A stretch of 64,000 nucleotides of DNA from Rhabdochlamydiaceae bacterium. Lineage in GTDB: Bacteria > Chlamydiota > Chlamydiia > Chlamydiales > Rhabdochlamydiaceae. Shown here in pieces: positions 26,133 through 33,909 of the stretch. The notes below the pieces were generated by a model. That model made no database searches. It worked only from the letters and a program-made list of their open reading frames with translations, and was not told the DNA's origin. How positions within the stretch are numbered: position 1 is the stretch's first letter; each line of letters opens with the position of its first letter. Where the stretch lies: assembly GCA_019752555.1 (NCBI GenBank), contig JAIELY010000010.1, forward strand, positions 62,001 to 126,000, in the 5' to 3' direction. The translations under genes and the position numbers were made by a program.

Positions 26133-26834
26133 ATGAAGAAAATTGTTGTGATAGGCGGCAGTTCTGGAATGGGGCTTGCGACAGCAGCGTTGATGCGAAA
26201 AGAGGGCTATGAGATTACGATCGCAAGTCGATCCAAAGAAAAATTAGAGGCTGCTGTCAAAATCATTGGCGAAGCTAAAAGTTGTGTGCTTGATGTCACT
26301 TCTGAAACAGAGATCCAAGACTTTTTTAATTCTCATCCGGTTTTTGACCACCTTGTTATTTCTGCTGCAGATTTTGTGATGGGGCCTTTTTTAGATCTTT
26401 CTGTAAAGGATGCTAGAAAATTTTTTGATAGTAAATTTTGGGGACAGTACTGTGTTGCTAAATACGCAGCTCCAAAGATGCAAAAAAAAGGATCGATTAC
26501 TTTTTTTTCAGGTATAGCAGGGCAAAAGCCTTTTTTAAATATGGCAGTTGCCTCCGCAATCAATGCGGCAATTGAAGGGCTGACGCGCACACTTGCCTTA
26601 GAGCTATCTCCTCTGCGCGTTAATGCGATTGCACCTGGCACAGTGGCAACTGCCATTTGGAACGGAGTTGCGGAGAAGGAAAAGAGCGCTTTTTTTCAAA
26701 AGATTAGTGAAACTCTTCCTGCGAGAAGAGTGGGACAGCCAGAGGACATTGCGCAAGTAGTTAAATTTTTGATTGCCTGTGAGTACATGACAGGCGAGGT
26801 GATTTCGTGCGATGGGGGAGCCTCTTTGCTTTAA
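26133..26834 (+). CDS. Short-chain dehydrogenase/reductase with altered active site
   Basis: The 233-residue Rossmann protein has the nucleotide motif GGSSGMGLATAAL and a normal SDR C-terminus (RVNAIAPGTVATAIW, YMTGEVISCDGGASLL). SD AGGAG precedes the start. The catalytic Ser may be that in ITFFSG. The expected YxxxK is replaced: the segment aligned to it reads ASAIN before AAIEGLTRTLALEL, so both Tyr and Lys appear to be missing. The protein may have lost dehydrogenase chemistry or belong to an atypical SDR subfamily. No operon partner. Confidence 0.82.
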   Translation: MKKIVVIGGSSGMGLATAALMRKEGYEITIASRSKEKLEAAVKIIGEAKSCVLDVTSETEIQDFFNSHPVFDHLVISAADFVMGPFLDLSVKDARKFFDSKFWGQYCVAKYAAPKMQKKGSITFFSGIAGQKPFLNMAVASAINAAIEGLTRTLALELSPLRVNAIAPGTVATAIWNGVAEKEKSAFFQKISETLPARRVGQPEDIAQVVKFLIACEYMTGEVISCDGGASLL

Positions 26835-26862
26835 AAAACGAGAAGGGGAAGACCCCTTCTCG
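26834..26862 (-). terminator. Intrinsic terminator of the Inc-like gene
   Basis: A 10-bp stem CGAGAAGGGG / CCCCTTCTCG (26839-26862) with a 4-nt loop is followed on the minus strand by TTTTTTAAAG. It lies 27 nt beyond the stop of the minus-strand gene at 26889 and directly after the SDR stop. Confidence 0.8.
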
Positions 26863-26888
26863 CACGCAAGTCAAGTAAAAGCAATTGC

Positions 26889-27518
26889 TTACGCTGATTG
26901 AACTCGTTGTTCTGGATGGGGATCGCATGCACTCATTGCAGTTAATGCAACGCGTGAAGCTCCTGTTCCTGCAGTTCCGATAAGCAGAACCGCCATGAGC
27001 GGAACTGAAACTGAGGAAAGAGTAAACGCAGCGCCCAAAAACAGTAACGCTGTGAATGCGACAGCACCTGTTTTAAGAAGCGTTCGTCTGTTTTGCCATA
27101 TCAAATTTTTAACAATATTTGCCCCTTTTTCAAGAATTCCTTGATTGGGGTCAATTTGAATTTTAGCTTCATTTTCTTCTTGAGGACTGCACTTTCTCAT
27201 TGATGTCAATGCAACGCGGGTGGCAAGAGTTCCTGCAACGCCAACGACGAGCAGGGTAAGAAGACCTGCACTCACTGCGTTCAAAGCAAACAACGCCCCA
27301 GCACATAAAATTCCCGTAAATGCAACAGCTGTGACCTTAAGGATCATTCGTCTGTTGTCAAATACCCAATTTTTAATTCCACATCCAAATTTTTCTAATG
27401 GCCCCTCGTTCACTTCATGAACTACAGGGGAGCGTGAAGCATCTCTATCCTCTAGTTCTGAGCGATCGGTTCGGATTTGAGTCGATCTCAAGGGATCGAA
27501 ATTAGTTTCTCCTCCCAT
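26889..27518 (-). CDS. Putative inclusion membrane protein with duplicated bilobed domain
   Basis: The 209-residue product starts at ATG 27518 behind SD GAGGTG; an upstream ATG would add four residues. Two copies of a roughly 70-residue unit are evident: LEKFGCGIKNWVFDNRRMIL and ILEKGANIVKNLIWQNRRTL. Each is followed by a pair of closely spaced hydrophobic helices (VTAVAFTGILCAGALFAL...; TGAVAFTALLFLGAAFTL...) and then a TRVALTSMRKC / SRVALTAMSAC end. Paired hydrophobic lobes of this size mark chlamydial Inc proteins, which are type III secreted into the inclusion membrane (family knowledge). No N-terminal signal peptide is present, as expected for Incs. Role unknown. Confidence 0.68.
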   Translation of the reverse strand: MGGETNFDPLRSTQIRTDRSELEDRDASRSPVVHEVNEGPLEKFGCGIKNWVFDNRRMILKVTAVAFTGILCAGALFALNAVSAGLLTLLVVGVAGTLATRVALTSMRKCSPQEENEAKIQIDPNQGILEKGANIVKNLIWQNRRTLLKTGAVAFTALLFLGAAFTLSSVSVPLMAVLLIGTAGTGASRVALTAMSACDPHPEQRVQSA

Positions 27519-27530
27519 AATACACCTCAA

Positions 27531-27828
27531 TTTACAATTGTTTTGTTTAAGATTTAAAATAATGTCAATTGTAACGCAATTAGAAATTGAATATTATTTA
27601 ATCTTGTTGTTTTGACTTAATTCAGTCTTCGATTAAGTATGTTATCACTAATTTTCGCTTATTGCAACTAAATATGGTCTTTTAAACAAAAACTAAAACA
27701 ATGCATATTTAAATAGCATTAATGAAAACTCAAGTGTATTGTTTTTGTGTTAAAATGATGTGTTGTTTGTTGTGAAAATTCATTTTTTTTGTTAGGCTTG
27801 TGCTTCTTAAAATTTTAAAGGAGTAAAT
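27531..27828. other. AT-rich divergent promoter region
   Basis: About 300 nt separate the Inc-like gene from the plus-strand pair. It is A/T-rich and contains TTGACTT near 27615 and TTAAAAT near 27750. A TTCATTTTTTTTGTTA block at 27779-27794 is repeated exactly at 30951-30966. No gene was seen. Confidence 0.4.
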
Positions 27829-28218
27829 ATGTTAGGATCGATCAGTCAAATTTTTCAAGATAGCTCGCTCTATGGCCATTGTTTGACTAGCCTGCCAGAA
27901 AAGGCTTGGAAAGAAACGACAACGGATGATCTTTGTTTTTATCCAAAACTCGATGAGAAGCCTGAATTCGGCGGGCCGCCAGAATACGGTTTTCTGTGGA
28001 AATCAGGTGGACGGGTGGTTGAGCGCTACCCCAATGGCGACCTTAAAAAGTTCACGTGCGCGACATATTTTCTTCCCGCTGGATGCATTGAATGGGCCCT
28101 ACGTCATGTGGGCGGCTCTTTATTTACAGCTGTCGCATGTTTGACAGCAGCGCCGCTTGGATTTGCAATCAAAGTGATCCACAAGAATGCATTAAACTTT
28201 TACAAAGAGAGTCCGTAA
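27829..28218 (+). CDS. Small protein of a tandem lineage-specific pair (copy 1)
   Basis: A 129-residue protein with SD AAGGAG. The N-terminus FQDSSLYGHCLTSLPEKAW is shared with the next gene's product. The centre is divergent and the C-terminal quarter is hydrophobic (LFTAVACLTAAPLGFAIKVIH). The stop overlaps the next start (TAATG). No known family. The hydrophobic C-terminus with PLGFAIK suggests membrane association. A type III substrate or inclusion protein is possible but not shown. Confidence 0.65.
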   Translation: MLGSISQIFQDSSLYGHCLTSLPEKAWKETTTDDLCFYPKLDEKPEFGGPPEYGFLWKSGGRVVERYPNGDLKKFTCATYFLPAGCIEWALRHVGGSLFTAVACLTAAPLGFAIKVIHKNALNFYKESP

Positions 28219-28634
28219 TGGCATGTATTGGCAACATCTATCATGACAGCTCGCTCTATGGCCATTGTCTGACTAGTGTACCTGAGCAAATGTGGGATAC
28301 AGCACTAGGAGATCAGCCTGTGATCAGTCTTCAAATGGAAAGCCACTGGGAGGATGCGTTAACAGATCCTCCTGCACATTTTACAAGAGCGAGAAGTTGG
28401 GCGCCTTGGTTCAAAGAGACCTCTACGACAACCATTACGGAGGCAGACGGAAGGTTGCACACGCTATTTCAGGCTAAAACTTTTCTTCCTCTGCATTACA
28501 TAGACTTAGGCTTGCGACAGGTGGTGATGCCTCTTTGCGTGCCTGTATTAAGTTTAACTATTTTACCGCTTGGATTTGCAATAAAACTTGTTCATCAAAT
28601 GGGAAGGTTGATCCGTAACCGGGCCTTTTCTTAA
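28218..28634 (+). CDS. Small protein of a tandem lineage-specific pair (copy 2)
   Basis: A 138-residue paralogue of the preceding gene's product, starting at ATG 28218 within the TAATG overlap. The shared N-terminal block is IYHDSSLYGHCLTSVPEQMW and the shared C-terminal block is LTILPLGFAIKLVH. The middle regions have little in common, so the pair has diverged in the core while keeping both ends. It overlaps the convergent HIT gene by 4 nt. Confidence 0.65.
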   Translation: MACIGNIYHDSSLYGHCLTSVPEQMWDTALGDQPVISLQMESHWEDALTDPPAHFTRARSWAPWFKETSTTTITEADGRLHTLFQAKTFLPLHYIDLGLRQVVMPLCVPVLSLTILPLGFAIKLVHQMGRLIRNRAFS

Positions 28635-29596
28635 ACAGATAAAGGCCTTTCAAGCTCAACTTTTAAAGCTGCCACGCGGCTTTGTAATTCATCTTTTTTA
28701 AGTGCAGAGGAGCCAAAGAGCATCCGTCCTAAGACGCGCAGTTTGCCTAAGCTTTCTTGGGTTTTTGTGTCTGTAAAGACAATGTGTTCATGATAATGGG
28801 GAACTGTTTGACCTGCTTGTAGTCCTGTTTTTGCAAATTGGTAGGCGGTGTTAAACCCTTTTGCTTGGTAGTGCTTTTGCAGCTTTTGCGAGATCTTTTT
28901 AGATTCGATGTACTCTTCAGCTGTTAATTCTGTGAATTTTGAACAATGGTGTTTGGGTACTAAAAGGAAGTGAAGGCGGTCTTTTCCAAGAGTGAGTGGA
29001 GCATAGTCATACAACACATTGATGTGTTTTCCTTCAAATACGCATTGTTTTTTGATGATCTCAGGGTTGCAAAAGGGATCTGTCTTTACAGCTTTTGGAA
29101 CGGCTGCGACAGCGGCACTTGGATCAAGATTTTTTCTTAACGTTTCTGCAATGTTTTGTCTCTCTTCGTTTGAGTAGGAGCCTCCTCCAAAACTAATTTT
29201 CCAAAGCACTTTAAACTGCTGCCAAAATCTCCAGAAAATATTAACGCAAGACCAATTGCTTCTTGTATAGGGGACAACTTCCCAGCGAAATGAAGCATCG
29301 GGGGATTCTTTGCCGTAGACCATATAGTCTGTGATCCCTTCTTTTTTAAACGCGTTTGCGACCCGTTGGATGAGGCTATGCGCCTCTTGATGCTGCTGAG
29401 TCGACCATTGAGAAAAATGGGAGGCATCCGATTGCGGAATAATCTGGACAGAACCATGGGAAAGTGGCGCTTTAGGGATCACGATGTTCAGAGAAGTGCC
29501 TTGGACGACGATGACATCCTCATTACGATCGGATAACGTCTGCAAAGAGTGTTCGTATGGAATAGGTTGAGCTATTTGCGTACTAAATGTTGCCAT
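28631..29596 (-). CDS. HIT-domain protein, double-length
   Basis: The 321-residue protein carries the histidine triad motif VPHYHEHIVF near residue 270, with preceding HIT-fold features (LTLGKDRLHFLLVPKHHCSKFTEL). The first half (IVIPKAPLSHGSVQIIPQSDASHFSQW) looks like a second, degenerate HIT domain lacking the triad, as in GalT/Ap4A phosphorylase-like duplicated proteins. A Trp-rich linker separates the halves. HIT enzymes hydrolyse or transfer nucleotides. Substrate unknown. It ends in a 4-nt convergent overlap. Confidence 0.75.
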   Translation of the reverse strand: MATFSTQIAQPIPYEHSLQTLSDRNEDVIVVQGTSLNIVIPKAPLSHGSVQIIPQSDASHFSQWSTQQHQEAHSLIQRVANAFKKEGITDYMVYGKESPDASFRWEVVPYTRSNWSCVNIFWRFWQQFKVLWKISFGGGSYSNEERQNIAETLRKNLDPSAAVAAVPKAVKTDPFCNPEIIKKQCVFEGKHINVLYDYAPLTLGKDRLHFLLVPKHHCSKFTELTAEEYIESKKISQKLQKHYQAKGFNTAYQFAKTGLQAGQTVPHYHEHIVFTDTKTQESLGKLRVLGRMLFGSSALKKDELQSRVAALKVELERPLSV

Positions 29597-29720
29597 GAGG
29601 AGATCCTGGGTTTTGAGACGAGGATTATCTTTAACCCAAGCATTTCCTTCCAGATAATTTGACAGAAACGAATCCTTTTGATTAGTCTTCTTATTTTCAA
29701 TTTTAAAATGAGAGGTTTTT

Positions 29721-30746
29721 ATGATTCATTGGAGACAACTGGGGATTGCAGTCGGTTTAATCCTCAGTCATAGTTCATTTGCGGAAGATATAGAAGTGAT
29801 GGCCTTAGATATCATTTCTTATGAGGACTTTATTCAGGAAGATCCGCTCTCGATGGATGTCTTGCGCAACGCTCTTTTAGAAAAGGGGATCGTAGGGATA
29901 CGCGGCGTTCCAGGTTACAAAGAGAAGGTGTTAAGGTTCATCGATTCTGCGCGTGCGTTTTCAGCTCTTGCTGAAGAGGTGAAAGAGGCTTATGCCCCAA
30001 AAGAGGAGGAGACATTTTTGGGCTATGAGCGAGGTAAAGAGAAATTTCAGCGTCCTGATGGAAGTTGGGTGGTCGACGATCTTAAAGTTTCCTATTATGC
30101 CTTTGTTCCAGAAAACACTCAGAATAAATGGCCCCATGAGCTGGATTTACAAACTCCTTTCCAGGATTTAGGGGGCGTGATGCATCAGATGGGGCTTGCT
30201 GTGATGCAAACAATCGGACTTTTGGATTACCAAGGGGGGATTTGTTTAGATGATGTCCCAAGAGTTGGACGGATGCTTTATTATAAAAAAAGTGAAAACA
30301 CAATTGGGGACAACCCTTTTTGGTGCGGCGCTCATTATGATCATTCTTTGTTTACCACTTTGGTGCCCGCTTTTTACTTTTCCGATGGAAAGCTCATTGC
30401 CGAGCCGATTGAGGCAGGTTTGTTTGTAAAATCAACATCCGATGGAGTCTATCGCAAAGTGGTTGCTAACGACCCTGAAGTTTTGTTATTTCAAGTGGGC
30501 GAATTTGGACAGCTTGTCTCTAATGATGCGATTCATGCAACAGAGCATCGAGTCCATAAAGCAGAAGGGAATGTCGAACGCTACACCATGGCTCTTTTTT
30601 GCGACGCTCCGATGGACACGGTTATCCATTCAACGTCTGTACTTACCCAAGATCCACGCTATGGAGCGCAAAGTGGCGAGGCGTGTTCCTATGAGCATTG
30701 GAGTTCCGAGACGTTTAAGCGGTTTCATGTAGATAAATCAAAATAA
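29721..30746 (+). CDS. Exported 2-oxoglutarate/Fe(II) oxygenase, IPNS-like
   Basis: The 341-residue protein has a likely signal peptide (LGIAVGLILSHSSFAE). The fold then resembles isopenicillin-N-synthase-type oxygenases. The metal ligands are H205 and D207 in WCGAHYDHSLFT and H276 in DAIHATEHRV. Arg287 (ERYTM) is placed for the co-substrate carboxylate. Most family members are cytosolic, so a secreted version is unusual, since 2-oxoglutarate would be needed outside the cytoplasm. A 48-codon frame follows after 16 nt. Substrate unknown. Cleavage of the N-terminus is predicted, not shown. Confidence 0.8.
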   Translation: MIHWRQLGIAVGLILSHSSFAEDIEVMALDIISYEDFIQEDPLSMDVLRNALLEKGIVGIRGVPGYKEKVLRFIDSARAFSALAEEVKEAYAPKEEETFLGYERGKEKFQRPDGSWVVDDLKVSYYAFVPENTQNKWPHELDLQTPFQDLGGVMHQMGLAVMQTIGLLDYQGGICLDDVPRVGRMLYYKKSENTIGDNPFWCGAHYDHSLFTTLVPAFYFSDGKLIAEPIEAGLFVKSTSDGVYRKVVANDPEVLLFQVGEFGQLVSNDAIHATEHRVHKAEGNVERYTMALFCDAPMDTVIHSTSVLTQDPRYGAQSGEACSYEHWSSETFKRFHVDKSK

Positions 30747-30762
30747 GTCGGTGGAGGTGCTT

Positions 30763-30909
30763 ATGTTAACAGATATGACATTCAAAACAGCAGCGATGAT
30801 ACAGCTTAGTCTGTACCAGGCGTTTAAAGACTCTGGCTGTGCCGAGGCTCCCCTGGTTGGGATTCCGCTCGCGACAGGTCTTTGTGTAACGGACACTGTC
30901 ATTGGATGA
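30763..30909 (+). CDS. Small 48-residue frame behind the 2OG oxygenase
   Basis: ATG 30763 follows SD GGAGG at good spacing, 16 nt after the oxygenase stop, and the frame ends at TGA 30907. The peptide starts MLTDMTFKTAAMIQL and ends GLCVTDTVIG. It is neutral and mildly hydrophobic. No family recognised. The SD and coupling distance argue for translation, though its size leaves it uncertain. Confidence 0.45.
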   Translation: MLTDMTFKTAAMIQLSLYQAFKDSGCAEAPLVGIPLATGLCVTDTVIG

Positions 30910-30992
30910 TAAGTTAGTTTTGGTTTTTGTTCTTTTTTATTGTTTGATTGTTCATTTTTTTTGTTATTATTTTTTAATAAAAATAGGTTTTT

Positions 30993-31952
30993 TTGACTTC
31001 TGTTAATATTTCTAATTTAAATTCTTATGATGGCGTCAAGAAATTCTTGGATGAATCACCCGCGATTCAACAAGTCTTAGACTCTCGCAATGCGACGCAA
31101 AATAAACCTGTAGAAGTTAAGTCGATGTCAACTTGGGGTTTGCGCCAATGGATTTGCTTGCCTGTAGCCATCCTTTTTTCGCCCTTGATTATTTTGAGCG
31201 CGCTTGTTTGGGCGGTTATCCAAGTTGTCTGCGGGAAATTTTCTTCCCGGACTCCGCGCTCAGTTCCAGTTCCTGTTTTTCCACAAGGTGTGACTCGGTT
31301 AGTCACGACAATCAATGGTCCTAATGAAGAAGCTAAGCCTCTTTTTAATTTAAAGCCGATTCAAGTGACAGAACGACGTTTAAGAAGACGGACTATGTCA
31401 AATAATCAGATTAAATTGAATCAATCTAAAGGAATGTGCTTGGGTGAGGTCAGATGGTTTTTGAGGCTTTACTTGCAGACGCGCGGCCAATTTTCAGATC
31501 TTCAAACACATATGCGAGCATTGGGAAAGCAATTTGAACATGGAGGAGGGCCTGAAGCTGTTCTTCTTCAAGGAATCTGGACGCGCGGAGGGAAAATTTT
31601 AGGAGTTAGAGAAGGAGTGCGCGATCGCTCACTAAAGTGGAAGAAGAATGCTCGATTAACCCTCCGCGTGAATGAGGTGTATGCGCAAAGCCCGAAAGCA
31701 TTAAGTCAGTTGAATGATCTACCGATCGGTGCTTATGAGTTTGAGCTTCCTAAGCATGCGACTGCGTTCATTAAACTTTCGAAGGACCTAAGTTATTTCT
31801 TTGATCCAAATACGGGTGTCTATGAGATTAAAGGGGATGAACAGAGCAAAATTGCCTTTATGCTTTTTTCAGATGCAATCGAGGGTTTGGATTTAAGGAG
31901 CGCTCAAAAAGCGAAAGGTAAGGTTGCTTTTTGCCCTTATCAACTACGTTAG
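30993..31952 (+). CDS. YopT-like (C58) cysteine protease, membrane-anchored, predicted effector
   Basis: TTG 30993 is the only start after the upstream in-frame stop that keeps the full N-terminus; ATG 31125 would begin before the membrane segment. The 319-residue protein has one hydrophobic stretch (51-80), a basic linker, and a C-terminal domain with the C58/YopT triad. Cys149 lies in SKGMCLGEVRWFLRLY, His255 in PKHATAFI and Asp271 in YFFDPNTGVYEI. In YopT/AvrPphB enzymes the same order C...HA...FDPNxG forms the catalytic site, and they cleave host proteins after type III delivery. No signal peptide. The motif match is good; delivery and target are inference. Confidence 0.72.
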   Translation: MTSVNISNLNSYDGVKKFLDESPAIQQVLDSRNATQNKPVEVKSMSTWGLRQWICLPVAILFSPLIILSALVWAVIQVVCGKFSSRTPRSVPVPVFPQGVTRLVTTINGPNEEAKPLFNLKPIQVTERRLRRRTMSNNQIKLNQSKGMCLGEVRWFLRLYLQTRGQFSDLQTHMRALGKQFEHGGGPEAVLLQGIWTRGGKILGVREGVRDRSLKWKKNARLTLRVNEVYAQSPKALSQLNDLPIGAYEFELPKHATAFIKLSKDLSYFFDPNTGVYEIKGDEQSKIAFMLFSDAIEGLDLRSAQKAKGKVAFCPYQLR

Positions 31953-31955
31953 GCA

Positions 31956-31985
31956 AAGAAGCCTTAAGTCTCCTTAAGGCTTCTT
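31956..31985. terminator. Terminator hairpin between convergent genes
   Basis: A 13-bp perfect stem AAGAAGCCTTAAG / CTTAAGGCTTCTT with a TCTC loop lies between the stop of the YopT-like gene and the stop of the MOMP-like gene. It is symmetrical with T/A-rich outer pairs and could end both transcripts. Confidence 0.65.
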
Positions 31986-32003
31986 CACACTTAAAAACGT
32001 ATC

Positions 32004-33095
32004 TTAGAAATCGACATTGACGCGGAAGGTGAAGCCTTGCAGTGAAATGTTCGAATCATTAACGAAGGTCTCTTTTGCAGCAGTAGGTCCAGAGAGGCTC
32101 GTGCGATAGATTTCATGGATGTTTGCCCAGATGGTCATTTCGTAGCCAACGAGTGCTTCTACACGAACTGTTTCAAAGGCTTTTTGCCAAGAGGGTCCTG
32201 CCATAAACTGGGATGTGTAGACAAGGCGTTTGTCGTGATAGTGTGTATCTCTCATCGGACGCGCATTATTGACGCCGGGGATAACTGCGTTGGTCAATTG
32301 AAATGAGGAGTTTTCGTACCATCCGGAGAGGATCCCTGTACTTGCGACACCTGTTAAATAGATGTCCCAGCCCATGTACCAATCGACTTTTCCACCCAAG
32401 CGCAAGCCGACCCCTTCAAACTTCCACATATTGCGCAGTTTGGAGTGTTGATCGAGAACATCTTCGTAGTGCACTTTCCATTTTTGGAAAAGTAAAGCGG
32501 AGGTAAGACCACCAAAGATATTGAGTCTTAAATGGGGGTTGGGATGGAATCTACGAGACATGAGGAAATTCAAATTCTGATAAGAAAATTCGATTTGGCT
32601 TCTCGCTTTGTCAAGGGCGATTGCAGGCGTTGTGATGGGATCGGGTTGACTGAATGTCCCATTTAGAAACTCACCTTCCTTTTCAGGAGCGTGGGAGGAA
32701 TTTCTCCCTTGTGTTGAGAAGTATGTGTATTCTGCAAACATGTCCCAATAATGGGGTGCTCTAAAATAGCCTGCTGTTACACGTACGCCGGGCGACCAGT
32801 TAAAATCTGCGTTTTGATAGCGGCCGATTCCGTTGGAAGCTACTGTCGATGACCAAGCAGGGCGGTCCATTTTTAGAGCGTAATCGAGTCTGCCTTCGTT
32901 GACAGTCCAATACAGAAATTCTGCTGCGACAAAAAAGACGCTTTTGTCTTTTCTGAATAGATCTCGAGCTTCTTCTGGATCAATGGTAGATTGAGGAGCT
33001 GCGGATGGCGTTGTTGAAGCGGCGGCGAGTGTAGATGCTGCAGCGGTGCAAGTAAGGGCGCATAGTAAGGGGAATTTGCGAAGCAATGCGTTCAT
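32004..33095 (-). CDS. MOMP-like outer membrane porin
   Basis: The 363-residue protein has a signal peptide (LLCALTCTAAASTLAAA). The beta-barrel pattern starts with VFFVAAEFLYWTVNEGRLDYA and ends in VNVDF with a terminal Phe. The N-terminal FLYW motif and overall length match the MOMP-like/Lpg1974-type porins that are expanded in Waddlia and Simkania (family knowledge). It is likely an abundant envelope porin. It is transcribed alone and ends at the shared hairpin. Confidence 0.8.
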   Translation of the reverse strand: MNALLRKFPLLCALTCTAAASTLAAASTTPSAAPQSTIDPEEARDLFRKDKSVFFVAAEFLYWTVNEGRLDYALKMDRPAWSSTVASNGIGRYQNADFNWSPGVRVTAGYFRAPHYWDMFAEYTYFSTQGRNSSHAPEKEGEFLNGTFSQPDPITTPAIALDKARSQIEFSYQNLNFLMSRRFHPNPHLRLNIFGGLTSALLFQKWKVHYEDVLDQHSKLRNMWKFEGVGLRLGGKVDWYMGWDIYLTGVASTGILSGWYENSSFQLTNAVIPGVNNARPMRDTHYHDKRLVYTSQFMAGPSWQKAFETVRVEALVGYEMTIWANIHEIYRTSLSGPTAAKETFVNDSNISLQGFTFRVNVDF

Positions 33096-33219
33096 GTAAA
33101 AACCTTGGGTTAGAATGCCATGAATAAGTTTCTCTAAGATATGAATTTAAAAATTATTTGGCCAAGATTTTTTTACAATTCTGTTTGACTGCTGGTGTGA
33201 ATTTCGTTATGAAGAGGAT

Positions 33220-33909
33220 ATGAAGTACAAACTCCCGCAGCCAATACTTACTCTTAAGATGATTCAATTGATTTCGCGCGAAATCAAGCGTTTGAAGATT
33301 GCTACTGTGCGTCCAACGCTGCGCGAAATGAAAGAACTCTCTCATGCGTGCAAAGCCATCCGTTTAACTGGGCTTCCAGAAAATCTTGTCTGCAAAAAAT
33401 TACCTGGGAAATTAGGTTTTGGAATTTTTTTACATCCTAAGGCAAAACCGCTTGTAAAAGGGCAAATCATCGCAGCCTATGCGGGCAAAGCCGAATTTGT
33501 CGCGCAAAATGTGCCCGATGACTCTGCTTATGCATTTGCTCCTTTGAGCGATATGCTGCTGACAAAAGAAGAGCAGAAGCTGTACGATCCGAAAAGAAAG
33601 TATCATCCGCGCCGTTTGTATTCTTTAAATATCGATGCGGTAAAGATCGGAAATTTTACTCGTTATATCAATCATTCTGAAAAGCCAAATATCTCGGCAG
33701 AGTTGTTTCGCATCTCAAAAAATAAACTCGGTGTTCTCGTTTCGCCGATTGAGGTTGTTTATCTTGTGAAGAAGAAAATTCTGCCCGGCGAGCAGCTTCT
33801 TGTCTCTTATGAAGGGGAAGAGAAATCTTATTGGAGCGCGTTGGGGATTAAACCCGATCCCGTGACACCTAAAACCTATCGTCTCTCTTTGGAACTTAAG
33901 ATTATTTAA
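33220..33909 (+). CDS. SET-domain protein methyltransferase, NUE-like
   Basis: The 229-residue protein has the SET core: GFGIFLHPKAKPLVKGQIIA (N-SET), GNFTRYINHSEKPNISAEL (NHS at 151-153) and PGEQLLVSYEGE (catalytic Tyr197). Length and organisation match chlamydial NUE, a secreted methyltransferase reported to modify histones (established for C. trachomatis CT737). It has no signal peptide. It overlaps the convergent DUF1254 gene by 8 nt. Host histone or bacterial Hc1-like targets both remain possible. Confidence 0.85.
   Translation: MKYKLPQPILTLKMIQLISREIKRLKIATVRPTLREMKELSHACKAIRLTGLPENLVCKKLPGKLGFGIFLHPKAKPLVKGQIIAAYAGKAEFVAQNVPDDSAYAFAPLSDMLLTKEEQKLYDPKRKYHPRRLYSLNIDAVKIGNFTRYINHSEKPNISAELFRISKNKLGVLVSPIEVVYLVKKKILPGEQLLVSYEGEEKSYWSALGIKPDPVTPKTYRLSLELKII

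Noticed and set aside
28092-28217. Extended start of the second tandem small protein
   Set aside because: The extra 42 residues overlap the first gene and have no counterpart in it. ATG 28218 restores the match with copy 1's N-terminus.
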